Shown: piece after piece, positions 1-9,886 of the stretch | How positions within the stretch are numbered: the first letter of the stretch is position 1 | How the letters are laid out: each line of letters begins with the position of its first letter | NCBI RefSeq assembly: GCF_000307855.1 | Contig: NZ_AJLR01000049.1 | Location: forward strand, 1-64,000 | Origin: Schinkia azotoformans LMG 9581 | GTDB lineage: Bacteria; Bacillota; Bacilli; Bacillales; Bacillaceae_J | Direction of reading: 5' to 3' | Length of the DNA stretch: 64,000 bases | Position numbers and translations under genes: made by a program | Notes under the pieces: generated by a model | The model's input: the letters and a program-made list of their open reading frames with translations, nothing else | The model's database searches: none | What the model was told of the DNA's origin: nothing

Positions 1-94
<94 letters not shown>

Positions 95-100
95 AAACGA

Positions 101-131
101 AAGAACAGCAGAAATGCTGTTCTTTTTTTAT
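101..131 (+). terminator. Intrinsic terminator of the rRNA operon
   Basis: The stem AGAACAGCA / TGCTGTTCT with loop GAAA is followed by seven T residues. It lies directly after the 5S rRNA and ends the operon. Confidence 0.92.
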
Positions 132-216
132 AATTTTTTTGTTTTATATTGTAACGTAACTGATTTTCCTTCGTCTTATTAATGGAAAATATTTCATGAT
201 GAAGGAGAAATTAATT

Positions 217-732
217 ATGTTCAATTGGAAAAGTATTGCAATATTTGGGATTGTGAGTCTTGGTTTATTTGGGTGTAGTACAGCACAAGAGAATGCTACT
301 ACTGAGGCAAAAGCTCCTGAAATAAATCAAAACGAACAAATATCCGCTGATGAGAATAAAGAACAAAATGGAACAAGCCAAGAAATTAGAACCTATGTTA
401 ATCAAACAGATGCTTGGATGTTAGAATTACCATCTACATGGAACGATGTTCATATCGTTGAGTCGGGAAGAATGACAGAATTTATTTTTCCATCTCAAAA
501 TCCTGATTACAAGCAATCTCTTTTCTGGATTAATACTATTTCTGAAGAGGAGTGGGAGAAGGCACAAGCAGAGGGTCCAACAGGATCTGCGAAGGAAATT
601 ACTCGAAAGAACGGGGACGTTTACCTATACTATACCCCACTCGATCAAGTACTTGAAGATAATGAATTGAAACGATATGAAGAAATGGTGAAAGATATCC
701 CTAAAATTATTGAAAGTTTCAAATTTGAATAA
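217..732 (+). CDS. Putative lipoprotein, function unknown
   Basis: A 171-residue exported protein of unknown function. The N-terminus has a short basic stretch, a hydrophobic core and the lipobox LFGC, so the cysteine near residue 21 should be lipidated and anchor the protein to the outer face of the membrane. A low-complexity linker rich in Glu, Asn and Thr follows to about residue 55, then a globular domain with several Trp and Tyr residues. The ATG at 217 is preferred over two upstream in-frame ATGs because GAAGGAG (201-207) is nine bases before it. It is a single-gene unit closed by its own terminator. I do not recognise the family. Confidence 0.8.
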   Translation: MFNWKSIAIFGIVSLGLFGCSTAQENATTEAKAPEINQNEQISADENKEQNGTSQEIRTYVNQTDAWMLELPSTWNDVHIVESGRMTEFIFPSQNPDYKQSLFWINTISEEEWEKAQAEGPTGSAKEITRKNGDVYLYYTPLDQVLEDNELKRYEEMVKDIPKIIESFKFE

Positions 733-748
733 ATTCTTTTTGTTTAGC

Positions 749-790
749 CTCTTAAAAAGTGGAGATTTCAACTTTTTAGGGCTTTTTTAA
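749..790 (+). terminator. Intrinsic terminator
   Basis: A hairpin of CTTAAAAAGT with ACTTTTTAGG is followed by a T-rich tract. It ends the upstream lipoprotein gene. Confidence 0.75.
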
Positions 791-874
791 TATTTCTTTT
801 TACTTATTACAAAATATTGGCAAAAAGGATAAAATGGAAATGGACTGGATAAAAAAATATAAGGAGATGTAGAT

Positions 875-2128
875 ATGATAAGAGTTTCAAAGATTTTTAC
901 TTGTGGGCTTATCGCATCTGTCATTTTATTATGTACAACAAGCGGAGTGTTTGCTGCAAACCAAAATTTTATTAAACAGATCAGCGACGAGTATAGTTCT
1001 TATGAAGGGAAAATATCTAATGAATATAGGGTTTTCCAACAATCAAGCTTAAAAGAATATGAGGATTATCAAAAGGATGAATTTAATTCTTTTGATAAGT
1101 TTTCAAACCAAACCGATTCCGATCTTCAATATCTTGATGGATTATTAAAAAAGGATTTTGAAAGCATTCAAGCACAATATGATGGGAATTCCTCCTATTC
1201 AAGTAAGCTAAGAGATTATCAGAATAAAATAACCCCCAATTACCTGAATAGTCCAATGCAGAAATATGCAAACAGTATCAATCCCAACTATTTAAATAGT
1301 TTAATGATGAAATTTAAAAATGCAACAAATGAGAACTATTTAAACAGCCCGATGATGAAATATAAAAACGCAGTTAATGAAAATTATTTAAATAGCCCAA
1401 TGATGCATTATAAAAATGCGGTAAATGAAAATTATCTTAATAGCCCAATGTCGAAACTTAAGAATGGCAGTAATGTAAACTATTCACTAAGTATTATGAA
1501 TCAATATAATAGAGGAAAAATTAGCCAGGATGTAGCCGGCAAACAATGGAAAGAATTGCTTCAAAAAGAAGGACAAACCATTCAAACTGTTAAAAGTCAA
1601 TCTACACAAAGTATTCAACAAATCGCAGGGGATTCAAAAGATGCCATCCTCAATCAAAAATATGAAACAGTGAACGGGATTTTAAAGCAGCGCGAGCAAT
1701 CATTAGAAACAATAGCGAAATTGCGCAAAGAATATTTTGGGGAAGAAATCGAGTTCGATTCATTAATCCCTGATTTAGGAAAAATAAATGTCCTGATTGA
1801 TGGGGAATGGCAAGCTTTTAAACAACCACCAACTGTTATGAACGGGGCAACACTCGTTCCGATGAGAGTAATTTTTGAAAAGCTTGGTGCTGAGGTTAAG
1901 TGGCATCCGGAAAATCAAACCATAACTGCTAGTAAAGGAAGCACGTCTATGTCGCTTGTTTTAAACAACAATAAAGCAACGATTAACGGAAAATCTATAA
2001 CACTTCCAGTAGCACCTAGGTTAATTCACGGCAACACAATGGTACCGCTTCGTTTTGTAAGTGAATCACTTGGAGCTGAAGTTGAGTGGGATGGACAGAA
2101 TAAAACAGTGTTCATTTTTTCAAAATAA
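875..2128 (+). CDS. Secreted repeat protein with C-terminal stalk (copper amine oxidase N-like) domain
   Basis: A 417-residue secreted protein. Residues 1-27 form a signal peptide ending GVFA-A. Residues 30-120 are charged and Tyr/Ser-rich, probably helical. Residues 121-216 are six tandem 16-residue repeats around NYLNSPM, and 215-290 look like coiled coil. Residues 295-417 hold the duplicated VPMRVIFEKLGAEVKW / VPLRFVSESLGAEVEW signature of the copper amine oxidase N-terminal-like stalk domain, common on Firmicute surface proteins. The start is fixed by AAGGAGATG at 861-869. It probably acts at the cell surface or in the matrix; no enzymatic residues were identified. Confidence 0.85.
   Translation: MIRVSKIFTCGLIASVILLCTTSGVFAANQNFIKQISDEYSSYEGKISNEYRVFQQSSLKEYEDYQKDEFNSFDKFSNQTDSDLQYLDGLLKKDFESIQAQYDGNSSYSSKLRDYQNKITPNYLNSPMQKYANSINPNYLNSLMMKFKNATNENYLNSPMMKYKNAVNENYLNSPMMHYKNAVNENYLNSPMSKLKNGSNVNYSLSIMNQYNRGKISQDVAGKQWKELLQKEGQTIQTVKSQSTQSIQQIAGDSKDAILNQKYETVNGILKQREQSLETIAKLRKEYFGEEIEFDSLIPDLGKINVLIDGEWQAFKQPPTVMNGATLVPMRVIFEKLGAEVKWHPENQTITASKGSTSMSLVLNNNKATINGKSITLPVAPRLIHGNTMVPLRFVSESLGAEVEWDGQNKTVFIFSK
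1235..1522 (+). repeat. Six tandem 48-bp coding repeats (16-residue NYLNSPM units)
   Basis: Six consecutive in-frame units of exactly 48 bp encode residues 121-216 of the stalk-domain protein. Units 3 and 4 are nearly identical (ENYLNSPMMKYKNAVN and ENYLNSPMMHYKNAVN). The outer units, especially the last, are degenerate, which suggests expansion from the middle. Confidence 0.9.
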
Positions 2129-2148
2129 AAAAATTCTGAAAAATCCCT

Positions 2149-2177
2149 TTCACTTTTTTGAAAATTCATGTATACTA
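2149..2177 (+). promoter_or_regulatory. Candidate sigma-A promoter for the thiC leader
   Basis: A -35-like TTCACT (2149-2154) lies 17 bp before TATACT (2172-2177), about 25 bp upstream of the riboswitch. The -10 is good and the -35 is a four-of-six match. Confidence 0.5.
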
Positions 2178-2199
2178 AATTCAAATTTAATAGCAATAA

Positions 2200-2299
2200 C
2201 TAGGGGAGTCCAATGAGCTTGGGCTGAGAAAGAAACCGCGTTGAAGTTTCTTGACCCTTTGGACCTGATCTGGATCATACCAGCGTAGGGAAGTTAACT
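2200..2299 (+). promoter_or_regulatory. TPP riboswitch (THI element)
   Basis: The hallmark aptamer segments are present: GGGGAGTCC...GCTTGGGCTGAGA (P2/P3 with the CTGAGA loop), ACCCTTTGGACCTGATCTGGATCATACCAGCG, and the closing GTAGGGAAGTTA. The aptamer senses thiamine pyrophosphate and switches off thiamine synthesis genes when it is bound. A strong terminator follows at 2331, consistent with transcriptional control of thiC 350 bp downstream. Confidence 0.96.
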
Positions 2300-2330
2300 T
2301 CTTCTTTTTATATGCCTTTAATACATATAA

Positions 2331-2371
2331 AGCCGGGTCCATCCTTTCATTGATTGGATCCGGCTTTTTCT
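2331..2371 (+). terminator. Riboswitch-controlled terminator ahead of thiC
   Basis: The stem AAGCCGGgTCC / GGAtCCGGCTT is followed by a T run. It sits about 30 nt after the TPP aptamer and is the likely expression platform. A second possible part of the switch, AAGTTAACTTC, is just upstream. Confidence 0.85.
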
Positions 2372-2420
2372 GTGTTTTCTCCTTTGGTGTTAACCATCTA
2401 CCTGTTTTGCTCTAGATCTC

Positions 2421-2546
2421 GTCCGCCATTTATTAACTTTATTCAGTAGAATCCCTCACTAACACAGATGCTGAGATGAATGCAAACTAGTACTAAATTC
2501 AGTGGGGGTTCAAATTCTATCTGAATAAAGTTAAAGCCTCCGGCAG
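2421..2546. repeat. Palindromic repeat element (REP/MITE-like) in the thiC leader
   Basis: The arms TTAACTTTATTCAG-TAGAAT (2433-2452) and ATTCTAT-CTGAATAAAGTTAA (2514-2534) pair almost perfectly, with inner pairing of CCCTCACT against AGTGGGGG. No protein is encoded. The structure fits a non-autonomous palindromic intergenic element. It lies between the riboswitch terminator and thiC, so it lengthens the leader without touching the switch. Confidence 0.6.
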
Positions 2547-2550
2547 ATGC

Positions 2551-2622
2551 CACGGATTTTCAGAGGTAGTTTTTCGAGCAAGCTCGAAAAAATCCGGGCA
2601 CAAATACGCCAAGGCGCATTTG
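2551..2622. repeat. Second hairpin-rich intergenic repeat before thiC
   Basis: The stem TTTTTCGAGC / GCTCGAAAAA (2570-2591) lies inside a wider pairing GGATTTT / AAAATCC. A smaller hairpin AAATACGCC / GGCGCATTT (2602-2620) follows. The region abuts the palindromic element and ends at the thiC ribosome site. From memory, similar stretches recur between genes in Bacillus genomes; this was not tested here. Confidence 0.45.
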
Positions 2623-2642
2623 ATAAAAAGGGAGAGATTTAA

Positions 2643-4430
<1,788 letters not shown>

Positions 4431-4529
4431 CAAATCGTAATTCTTGGAAACCGGTCTATTTTAGTATATATTTGTCCTATCGAAATGAATAGAGTAGATT
4501 GGACTCGAAAAGGATAGGAGGAGTTTCTA

Positions 4530-5402
4530 TTGAAAATAAGAGTATCTGCAGTTCAATATCATTTACACACAATAAAATCATTTGAGGAGTTCTCCAATCA
4601 ATGTGAACATTATATAAAAACAGCACAAGAGTATGGATCAGAGTTTGTACTGTTCCCTGAATTTTTTACAACACAGTTATTATCTATCGGAAACGGACAG
4701 GGCAGTTCTTTAACGATTAATAACTTGCCAAGTTTTACAGAGCAATATCTTAATTTATTTAAAAAGTTGGCTGAAGAAACTGGGATGCATATTATCGGTG
4801 GGACGCATGTTTTAACTAGAAACAACCGTCTTTATAATGTTGCCCATCTTTTTTATCCGGATGGAAGAGTAGAAGAACAAGCTAAGCTTCATATTACTCC
4901 TACGGAGGTAGATGAATGGAATATGTCAGCTGGTGACTCTTTTAAGATTTTCGAAACGGATAAAGGAAAAATTGCGCTCCTAACATGTTACGATATTGAG
5001 TTTCCAGAGATTGTCAGAATGGCCAAAGCAAAAGGGGCAGATGTGATTTTCTGTCCGTCTTGTACCGATGATCGCCACGGTTTTCATCGTGTACGCTACA
5101 CAAGTCATGCACGGGCGATCGAAAACCAAGTGTATGTTGTTCTAACGGGAACCGTAGGGTCACTTCCAACCGTTGATTTTATGCGAGCAAACTTCGGGCA
5201 GGCAGTTGTTATTACACCAAACGATATACCGTTTCCTCCAAAAGGTTTATTGGTAGAAGGGGAAATCAACCAAGATATGATTGTAACTGCAGATCTTGAT
5301 TTAAATCTTCTTTACGAGGTGCGCGAAAAGGGCTCTGTTACGACGTGGAGAGACCGCCGCGTTGATTTATATGTCGATTGGGAAAAACATGTAGAAGGGT
5401 GA
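4530..5402 (+). CDS. Carbon-nitrogen hydrolase (nitrilase superfamily)
   Basis: A 290-residue cytosolic amidase/nitrilase-fold enzyme. The catalytic triad is visible: Glu in LFPEFF (about residue 43), Lys in AKLHITPTE (about 118) and Cys in LLTCYDIEFPE (about 153). The natural substrate is unknown. The start is TTG at 4530, supported by AGGAGGAG at 4516-4523. A GNAT acetyltransferase begins seven bases after the stop. As I recall, B. subtilis YhcX carries a GNAT and a hydrolase domain of this type in one chain, with the GNAT first; here they are separate genes in the opposite order. A joint role in processing an acylated or amide metabolite is inferred. Confidence 0.92.
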   Translation: MKIRVSAVQYHLHTIKSFEEFSNQCEHYIKTAQEYGSEFVLFPEFFTTQLLSIGNGQGSSLTINNLPSFTEQYLNLFKKLAEETGMHIIGGTHVLTRNNRLYNVAHLFYPDGRVEEQAKLHITPTEVDEWNMSAGDSFKIFETDKGKIALLTCYDIEFPEIVRMAKAKGADVIFCPSCTDDRHGFHRVRYTSHARAIENQVYVVLTGTVGSLPTVDFMRANFGQAVVITPNDIPFPPKGLLVEGEINQDMIVTADLDLNLLYEVREKGSVTTWRDRRVDLYVDWEKHVEG

Positions 5403-5409
5403 GAGGTGA

Positions 5410-6072
5410 GTGTACCGGAGCGAGTTTTTTATTTTTCATGATGGGAAGTCTTATCCTATTGTTGTTCGGAACTATATACAGGCAGATTTTCGTGAACTCA
5501 TCCAGATACAGTCAGAATGTTTCCCTCCCCCGTTTCCTTCCGATTTATGGTGGGAGGAGGAACAGTTGACCAATCATGTGACATTATTTCCTGAAGGCGC
5601 AATGTGTATCGAGGTTGGTGGTGAACTAGCAGGTTCGATGACGGGATTAATCGTTGATTTTGATCCGAAGCATCCAAACCACACATGGGAAGAAATCACT
5701 GATAATGGTTATATCCGCAACCATGATCCAAATGGAAATACACTTTACATTGTCGACATCGCTGTAAGGCCTAGTTTCCGAAAATTTGGCCTAGGAAAAC
5801 TGATGATGCAGGCGATGTATCATACTGTAATCAAGCTGGGATTGGATCGTCTTCTTGGTGGCGGAAGGATGCCCGGGTATCATAAAATGGCTAATCAGTG
5901 GACACCAGAAGAGTATATTCGCAAGGTTACCGAAGGAAATACGAAGGATCCAGTCATTTCTTTCCTTTTGCGATGTGGCAGAACACCGCTAGCTGTAGTT
6001 GAAAACTACTTAGAAGACGCGGAATCGCTAAACTATGGTGCATTAATGGAATGGAAAAATCCTTTTAAATAA
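5410..6072 (+). CDS. GNAT-family N-acetyltransferase
   Basis: A 220-residue acetyltransferase. The acetyl-CoA loop is visible as VRPSFRKFGLGKLMM (motif A, R-x-x-G-x-G-like) near residues 118-135. The C-terminal half (GGGRMPGYHKMANQW, DPVISFLLRCG) resembles the GNAT part of YhcX-type fusion proteins. The start is GTG at 5410, with GAAGGG about ten bases upstream and only seven bases after the nitrilase stop, so the two are co-transcribed and perhaps translationally coupled. A terminator follows. The acyl acceptor is unknown. Confidence 0.88.
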   Translation: MYRSEFFIFHDGKSYPIVVRNYIQADFRELIQIQSECFPPPFPSDLWWEEEQLTNHVTLFPEGAMCIEVGGELAGSMTGLIVDFDPKHPNHTWEEITDNGYIRNHDPNGNTLYIVDIAVRPSFRKFGLGKLMMQAMYHTVIKLGLDRLLGGGRMPGYHKMANQWTPEEYIRKVTEGNTKDPVISFLLRCGRTPLAVVENYLEDAESLNYGALMEWKNPFK

Positions 6073-6081
6073 TTTCAAGTT

Positions 6082-6124
6082 AAAAGTGGGATTCACAAAT
6101 AAAACTTTGTGGTCCCATTTTTCA
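6082..6124 (+). terminator. Intrinsic terminator of the nitrilase-GNAT operon
   Basis: An imperfect stem pairs AAAAGTGGGATTCACAAA with TTTGTGGTCCCATTTT, then a short T run. Confidence 0.75.
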
Positions 6125-6202
6125 ATTGATGGGTTCTAAAAAGCATTGTGAGTGTGTTTCGTGTTATAATGAAAAAAATAGAAAATAACAAGGTAGGTCA
6201 CA

Positions 6203-7369
6203 ATGCACGAGGAAAATATTACGAGAATCAATTTAGATGGAAAAGAATACATACTTATTGGTACAGCACATATTTCGAAAAATAGTGCCGAGCAGGTAAA
6301 AGAAGTGATTGAAGTAGAAAAACCGGATTCTGTTTGTGTAGAATTGGATCAGCAAAGATATCAATCCATTATCGAAGGTACCAAGTGGAAAGAAATGGAT
6401 ATCATTCAGGTTATTAAAGAAAAGAAGGCAACTTTGCTTTTAATAAATCTAGCCGTTTCTTCCTTTCAAAACCGTATGGCTAAACAATTTGGCATAAAAG
6501 CTGGACAAGAAATGATTCAAGGGATCGAATCAGCGAAAGAAATGGGTGCTGAGCTTGTGCTAGCGGACCGAAATATCCAAGTTACATTCTCAAGGATTTG
6601 GGGAAATCTTGGTCTAAAAGGGAAGTCCATTCTTCTTAGCCAGATTATAGCCAGCATTTTTAGCACAGAAACAATTTCCGAGGAAGAACTGGAAAAGATG
6701 AAAAATCAGGATACGATTAATGCAATCCTGAATGAATTTACCGAAACCTTCCCACAGTTAAAAAAACCATTAGTTGATGAAAGAGATCAGTATCTTGCCC
6801 AGAAAATCAAAGATGCACCCGGTGAAAAAATCGTTGCTGTTTTAGGAGCTGCCCATGTACCGGGCATTACAAAGGAAATCCATAAAGAACATGATTTGAA
6901 GCAATTGACTGTACTTCCTCCTAAATCCAAGTGGCCTAAAATTATTGGCTGGAGCCTTCCGATTCTGATTTTAGCCATTATTGCTTATACATTTTTTACT
7001 AATCCATCAGCAGGACTTGGTCAAACGATCAGCTGGATTTTATGGACAGGTTCGTTCGCTGCACTTGGAGCCATTGTCGCGTTAGGGCATCCGTTGACAA
7101 TCTTAACAGCGTTTGTAGTAGCACCTATTACAACTCTACATCCGCTCCTTGCAGCAGGATGGTTTGCAGGCTTAACCCAGGCTTACATAAGGAGACCAAG
7201 CGTAAAAGACTTTGAAAGGCTGTCAGAGGATGTTTTTAGCGTCAAAGGATTTTGGCGGAACAAGGTAACTAGAATATTGCTCATTGTTATGATTGTAAAT
7301 ATAGGGGGTTCACTGGGAACCTTTATAGGTGGAATGGACGTCATTAAGACGTTTTTGCAGAACTTTTAA
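6203..7369 (+). CDS. TraB/GumN (PrgY-like) family membrane protein
   Basis: A 388-residue protein. The N-terminal 220 residues form the TraB domain, with the family signatures IGTAHISKNS (residues 15-24) and PDSVCVELDQQRYQ (about 39-52), and the late GAAHVPGI motif (about 214). The C-terminal third has three or four membrane segments (about 248-268, 275-300, 305-330, 355-380). TraB proteins are thought to be metal-dependent proteases or regulators; in enterococci they shut down pheromone signalling. The role here is unknown. The ATG follows AAGGTAGG. Own transcription unit. Confidence 0.88.
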   Translation: MHEENITRINLDGKEYILIGTAHISKNSAEQVKEVIEVEKPDSVCVELDQQRYQSIIEGTKWKEMDIIQVIKEKKATLLLINLAVSSFQNRMAKQFGIKAGQEMIQGIESAKEMGAELVLADRNIQVTFSRIWGNLGLKGKSILLSQIIASIFSTETISEEELEKMKNQDTINAILNEFTETFPQLKKPLVDERDQYLAQKIKDAPGEKIVAVLGAAHVPGITKEIHKEHDLKQLTVLPPKSKWPKIIGWSLPILILAIIAYTFFTNPSAGLGQTISWILWTGSFAALGAIVALGHPLTILTAFVVAPITTLHPLLAAGWFAGLTQAYIRRPSVKDFERLSEDVFSVKGFWRNKVTRILLIVMIVNIGGSLGTFIGGMDVIKTFLQNF

Positions 7370-7390
7370 CCTATAATAAAAATTAAAATC

Positions 7391-7422
7391 AAAAGGATGA
7401 AACGCTTAGGCTTCATCCTTTT
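7391..7422. terminator. Bidirectional terminator between convergent genes
   Basis: The stem AAAAGGATGAA / TTCATCCTTTT lies between the TraB gene and the convergent ArAE gene, whose stop codon it overlaps. T runs are present on both strands. Confidence 0.85.
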
Positions 7423-8467
7423 GTGTTTTTCTAAGATATTGCTCAATCACACGATTTAAACGCTCAATTTGAAAGGCATATTTATAGACGGAAGAACCGA
7501 TAACAGCAAGATGAATTTTTTGTTCATGATTTAGATTATAGGAATCAAATACCTTTTCTAAGAAGACTTTAGATTGTGAAACTAGGTCCTCCTCAAGCTC
7601 CGGTTCATCTGTTTTTATTTTTCCTTCATACTTTAATAAATAAAGTTCATGGTACTTAACTAAATGCTCGATTTGGTGATCAAAAAGCATATTCTCATCA
7701 GGATTCGGTTTGCTTTGGAAGTAAAACTCATCGATATTTTCCAATACAAGAAATCCCTGTTGAAGTGATTTAAGCATTTGCTTAAACACGACAATTTCAC
7801 GTAAATTAATATTATTTATTTTCGCCATTTTTTCGCGTTCTTCATCAAAAAGCCTATATTGCTCCTCTAATTTTAGAATATCATTCTCCAAATCTTTCAT
7901 TTGTTCCTGATATGATTTTTCAATCATTTCGTTAGAAATCGCAGTTCTCATTAGAAGGGCCATATTTTGGAAAATATTATGGACTTTGTTTAGATAATTT
8001 TTCTTGTACTTTGGTGGATAGATGAAAATATTTACTAATAAAGCTGAAATCATTCCGATTAAAATAATTCCAAAACGGTGCAAAGCGAATACCCAGTTTT
8101 CCTCAATCCCTGGGGCACTCATAATAGCAAGGACGGTTACTAATGTAAGGGATATAGTTTCCTCCATTTTTAATTTGAGGCTAATTAAAATGACGATGAT
8201 CATAACAAGCCCTATGGCAATTGGATCGTTGCCAAGAAAATATAGGGCTAAGAGAGCGATAATTGCTCCAAGTGTATTCGTTTGAACTTGATCCCATACT
8301 TGTTTCCACGTTCGGTAAATCGACGGTTGAATGGTAAAAATAGCAGCCACACCGGCGAACACAGCAGATTGCAGATTAAAATAAGAACAAATAAACAAAG
8401 CAAGTGTAACAGCAATTCCAGTTTTAATGACTCGTGGCCCTAGCGTCACGATGATCGAATCCTCCAT
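7406..8467 (-). CDS. Aromatic acid exporter (ArAE/FUSC-like) family protein
   Basis: A 353-residue inner-membrane protein. About six hydrophobic segments fill residues 10-165, including the conserved FAGVAAIFTIQPSIYRTW loop. A cytoplasmic C-terminal half follows that is largely helical (about 170-350) and resembles the C-terminal domain of Bacillus ArAE proteins. The family is linked to proton-driven efflux of aromatic carboxylic acids in Gram-negative relatives; the substrate here is unknown. It is monocistronic and convergent with the TraB gene. Confidence 0.85.
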   Translation of the reverse strand: MEDSIIVTLGPRVIKTGIAVTLALFICSYFNLQSAVFAGVAAIFTIQPSIYRTWKQVWDQVQTNTLGAIIALLALYFLGNDPIAIGLVMIIVILISLKLKMEETISLTLVTVLAIMSAPGIEENWVFALHRFGIILIGMISALLVNIFIYPPKYKKNYLNKVHNIFQNMALLMRTAISNEMIEKSYQEQMKDLENDILKLEEQYRLFDEEREKMAKINNINLREIVVFKQMLKSLQQGFLVLENIDEFYFQSKPNPDENMLFDHQIEHLVKYHELYLLKYEGKIKTDEPELEEDLVSQSKVFLEKVFDSYNLNHEQKIHLAVIGSSVYKYAFQIERLNRVIEQYLRKTQKDEA

Positions 8468-8860
8468 TTCAAGGCCATTTAAATTTTATTTCTTTGTTCG
8501 TTGAAAGAAATACTTTATCAAATATACGTTGAAACAGAAACTTTTTCAACGGCTTTGTTAAAATTCAAAAAATCAGAATATTGCACTAAAATTTGGTAAA
8601 ATATAGTTCAAGGTTATTTTTCAGTAAAAGCAATTTTCAAGCTGATTAGTGTAAACAGGGAGCCTTGAATAATGTTGATTTTTCTTGATAAGGATAGGAT
8701 AGAAAGTAAGTCCACAACTACCCCTCGTTTTTAAATAGATTGATTGAGGCTAGTTTAACATAAAATGATGGAAAACGATGGAAAACGATGTAGCTTTTTG
8801 TAAGGTGCTAAGTGTTCAACAAATTAAGAAGGACCAAAACAGAACATGAGGTAATTCTTA
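8468..8860. other. Intergenic region, no gene recognised
   Basis: AT-rich spacer between divergent genes, so it should hold promoters for both, though none is convincing by eye. The only local structure seen is a short direct repeat, GATGGAAAAC twice plus GATG, at 8767-8790. No hairpin with a T run and no conserved small reading frame were found. Confidence 0.5.
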
Positions 8861-9409
8861 ATGGGCATACTAAATAAAAACTCACAGACTGGAGATATAT
8901 GCTTGATAAAATACATTTGGTACATCTTATTGACTTTATTCATTTTATCGCTTCCTTTGCCAACTCAAGCTGAAATTATGTATAACCTCGACAGTCTTAC
9001 TATTTCAGAAATTAAAGACAGAGTTCATTTCAAGGTGTTCACGCCCCGGAACGTCCCGGAGGATTGGACACTTGAAATTAAAACCTATCCGTTCGGTGAA
9101 GAAGACTTTATATCAAAGATTAGGCTGCATTATATGGACTCCAATGATACCTATATGATTATCGGAATTGAAGAAAGAAGAGCAGCTACAATAAAGATGG
9201 AAAAGTTAAAACCAAGTGCTGAGAAGCTAGATATAAACGGTAACGTGGGTTATTTTCAACCATGGGTCAATAGCGGTGAAAAAGTGGGGAAGGGAAAAAT
9301 AATTACTGGTGGCATCCTTTCTTGGAGGCAAGAGGGAACTTTAATTAAAATGGATAGTTCCATTTTAAAAAAGGAAGAAATGCTGGAGATTGCTAGGTCG
9401 ATGAGATAG
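8861..9409 (+). CDS. Exported protein of unknown function (DUF4367-like)
   Basis: A protein of 182 residues (168 from the alternative start). It has a clear signal peptide (KYIWYILLTLFILSLPLPTQAE) and a soluble domain whose pattern (VPEDW, MIIGIEERRA, GYFQPW, ILSWRQEGTLIKMDSS, LEIARSM at the end) resembles DUF4367 domains that often sit outside the membrane. The ATG at 8861 has GAGGT nine bases upstream. A TTG at 8903 with GGAGA eight bases upstream gives a more compact signal peptide and may be the true start. It is a single-gene unit. Function not known. Confidence 0.7.
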   Translation: MGILNKNSQTGDICLIKYIWYILLTLFILSLPLPTQAEIMYNLDSLTISEIKDRVHFKVFTPRNVPEDWTLEIKTYPFGEEDFISKIRLHYMDSNDTYMIIGIEERRAATIKMEKLKPSAEKLDINGNVGYFQPWVNSGEKVGKGKIITGGILSWRQEGTLIKMDSSILKKEEMLEIARSMR

Positions 9410-9525
9410 AGTCTAAACTATCAAACAGAGTATTGAAATGAAGAAAGAGGGTACTGAAAAAGTCCTTCTAAATTATACCTTTTTTGCTATACAATTTTAG
9501 TATCAATTTTAAACGGGTGGGTGCT

Positions 9526-9690
9526 ATGCTGCAAAATCAACAATCCATGGTTTTCAGTCCATATATTGATATTTATGATTTAGTTGTTCCCAAGGATAAT
9601 CTACTGCGTAAAATCAACGATTTGATTGACTTCTCTTTTGTTTATAACGAACTTAAAGATAAATATTGCAAAGATAATGGTCGCTATTAG
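9526..9690 (+). pseudogene. Truncated IS1182-type transposase, N-terminal fragment
   Basis: Only the first 50 or so residues survive: MLQNQQSMVFSPYIDIYDLV, then the VPKDNLLRKINDLIDFSFVYNEL block typical of IS1182-family transposases. The frame ends at 9690, just after KDNGR, where a full-length enzyme would continue for over 400 residues. The upstream GTACTGAAAAAGTCC near 9452 may be the left terminal repeat of the lost element. No right end is visible. Confidence 0.75.
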
Positions 9691-9726
9691 TTTTATTGGA
9701 TTTGTACTAATTGTTATAAATGTAAA

Positions 9727-9774
9727 TCCGTCGTTCCATTCTTTACGTAATTCTAGATTTGACTGTTTGGACAT
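9727..9774 (-). pseudogene. Possible remnant of a second transposon gene start
   Basis: On the minus strand an ATG at 9774 is preceded by a perfect GAGGAG site. It encodes MSKQSNLELRKEWNDG, which faintly resembles the N-terminus of IS66-type accessory proteins. The similarity then stops, and the downstream sequence runs into the IS1182 fragment from the other side. Sixteen residues are too few to be sure. Confidence 0.3.
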
Positions 9775-9886
9775 GAAAAATCTCCTCAAAACAGATTTGA
9801 AGAGATTATCTCATGTTGATTGATATATTCATATAATTAGGTGGGGGTTATTTTGACACTTGCGGAATAATAAAAAAGCAATGAAG

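Noticed and set aside
1235-1522. Tandem 48-bp repeats as a CRISPR array.
   Set aside because: The units are contiguous with no spacers, stay in frame and encode a regular protein repeat.
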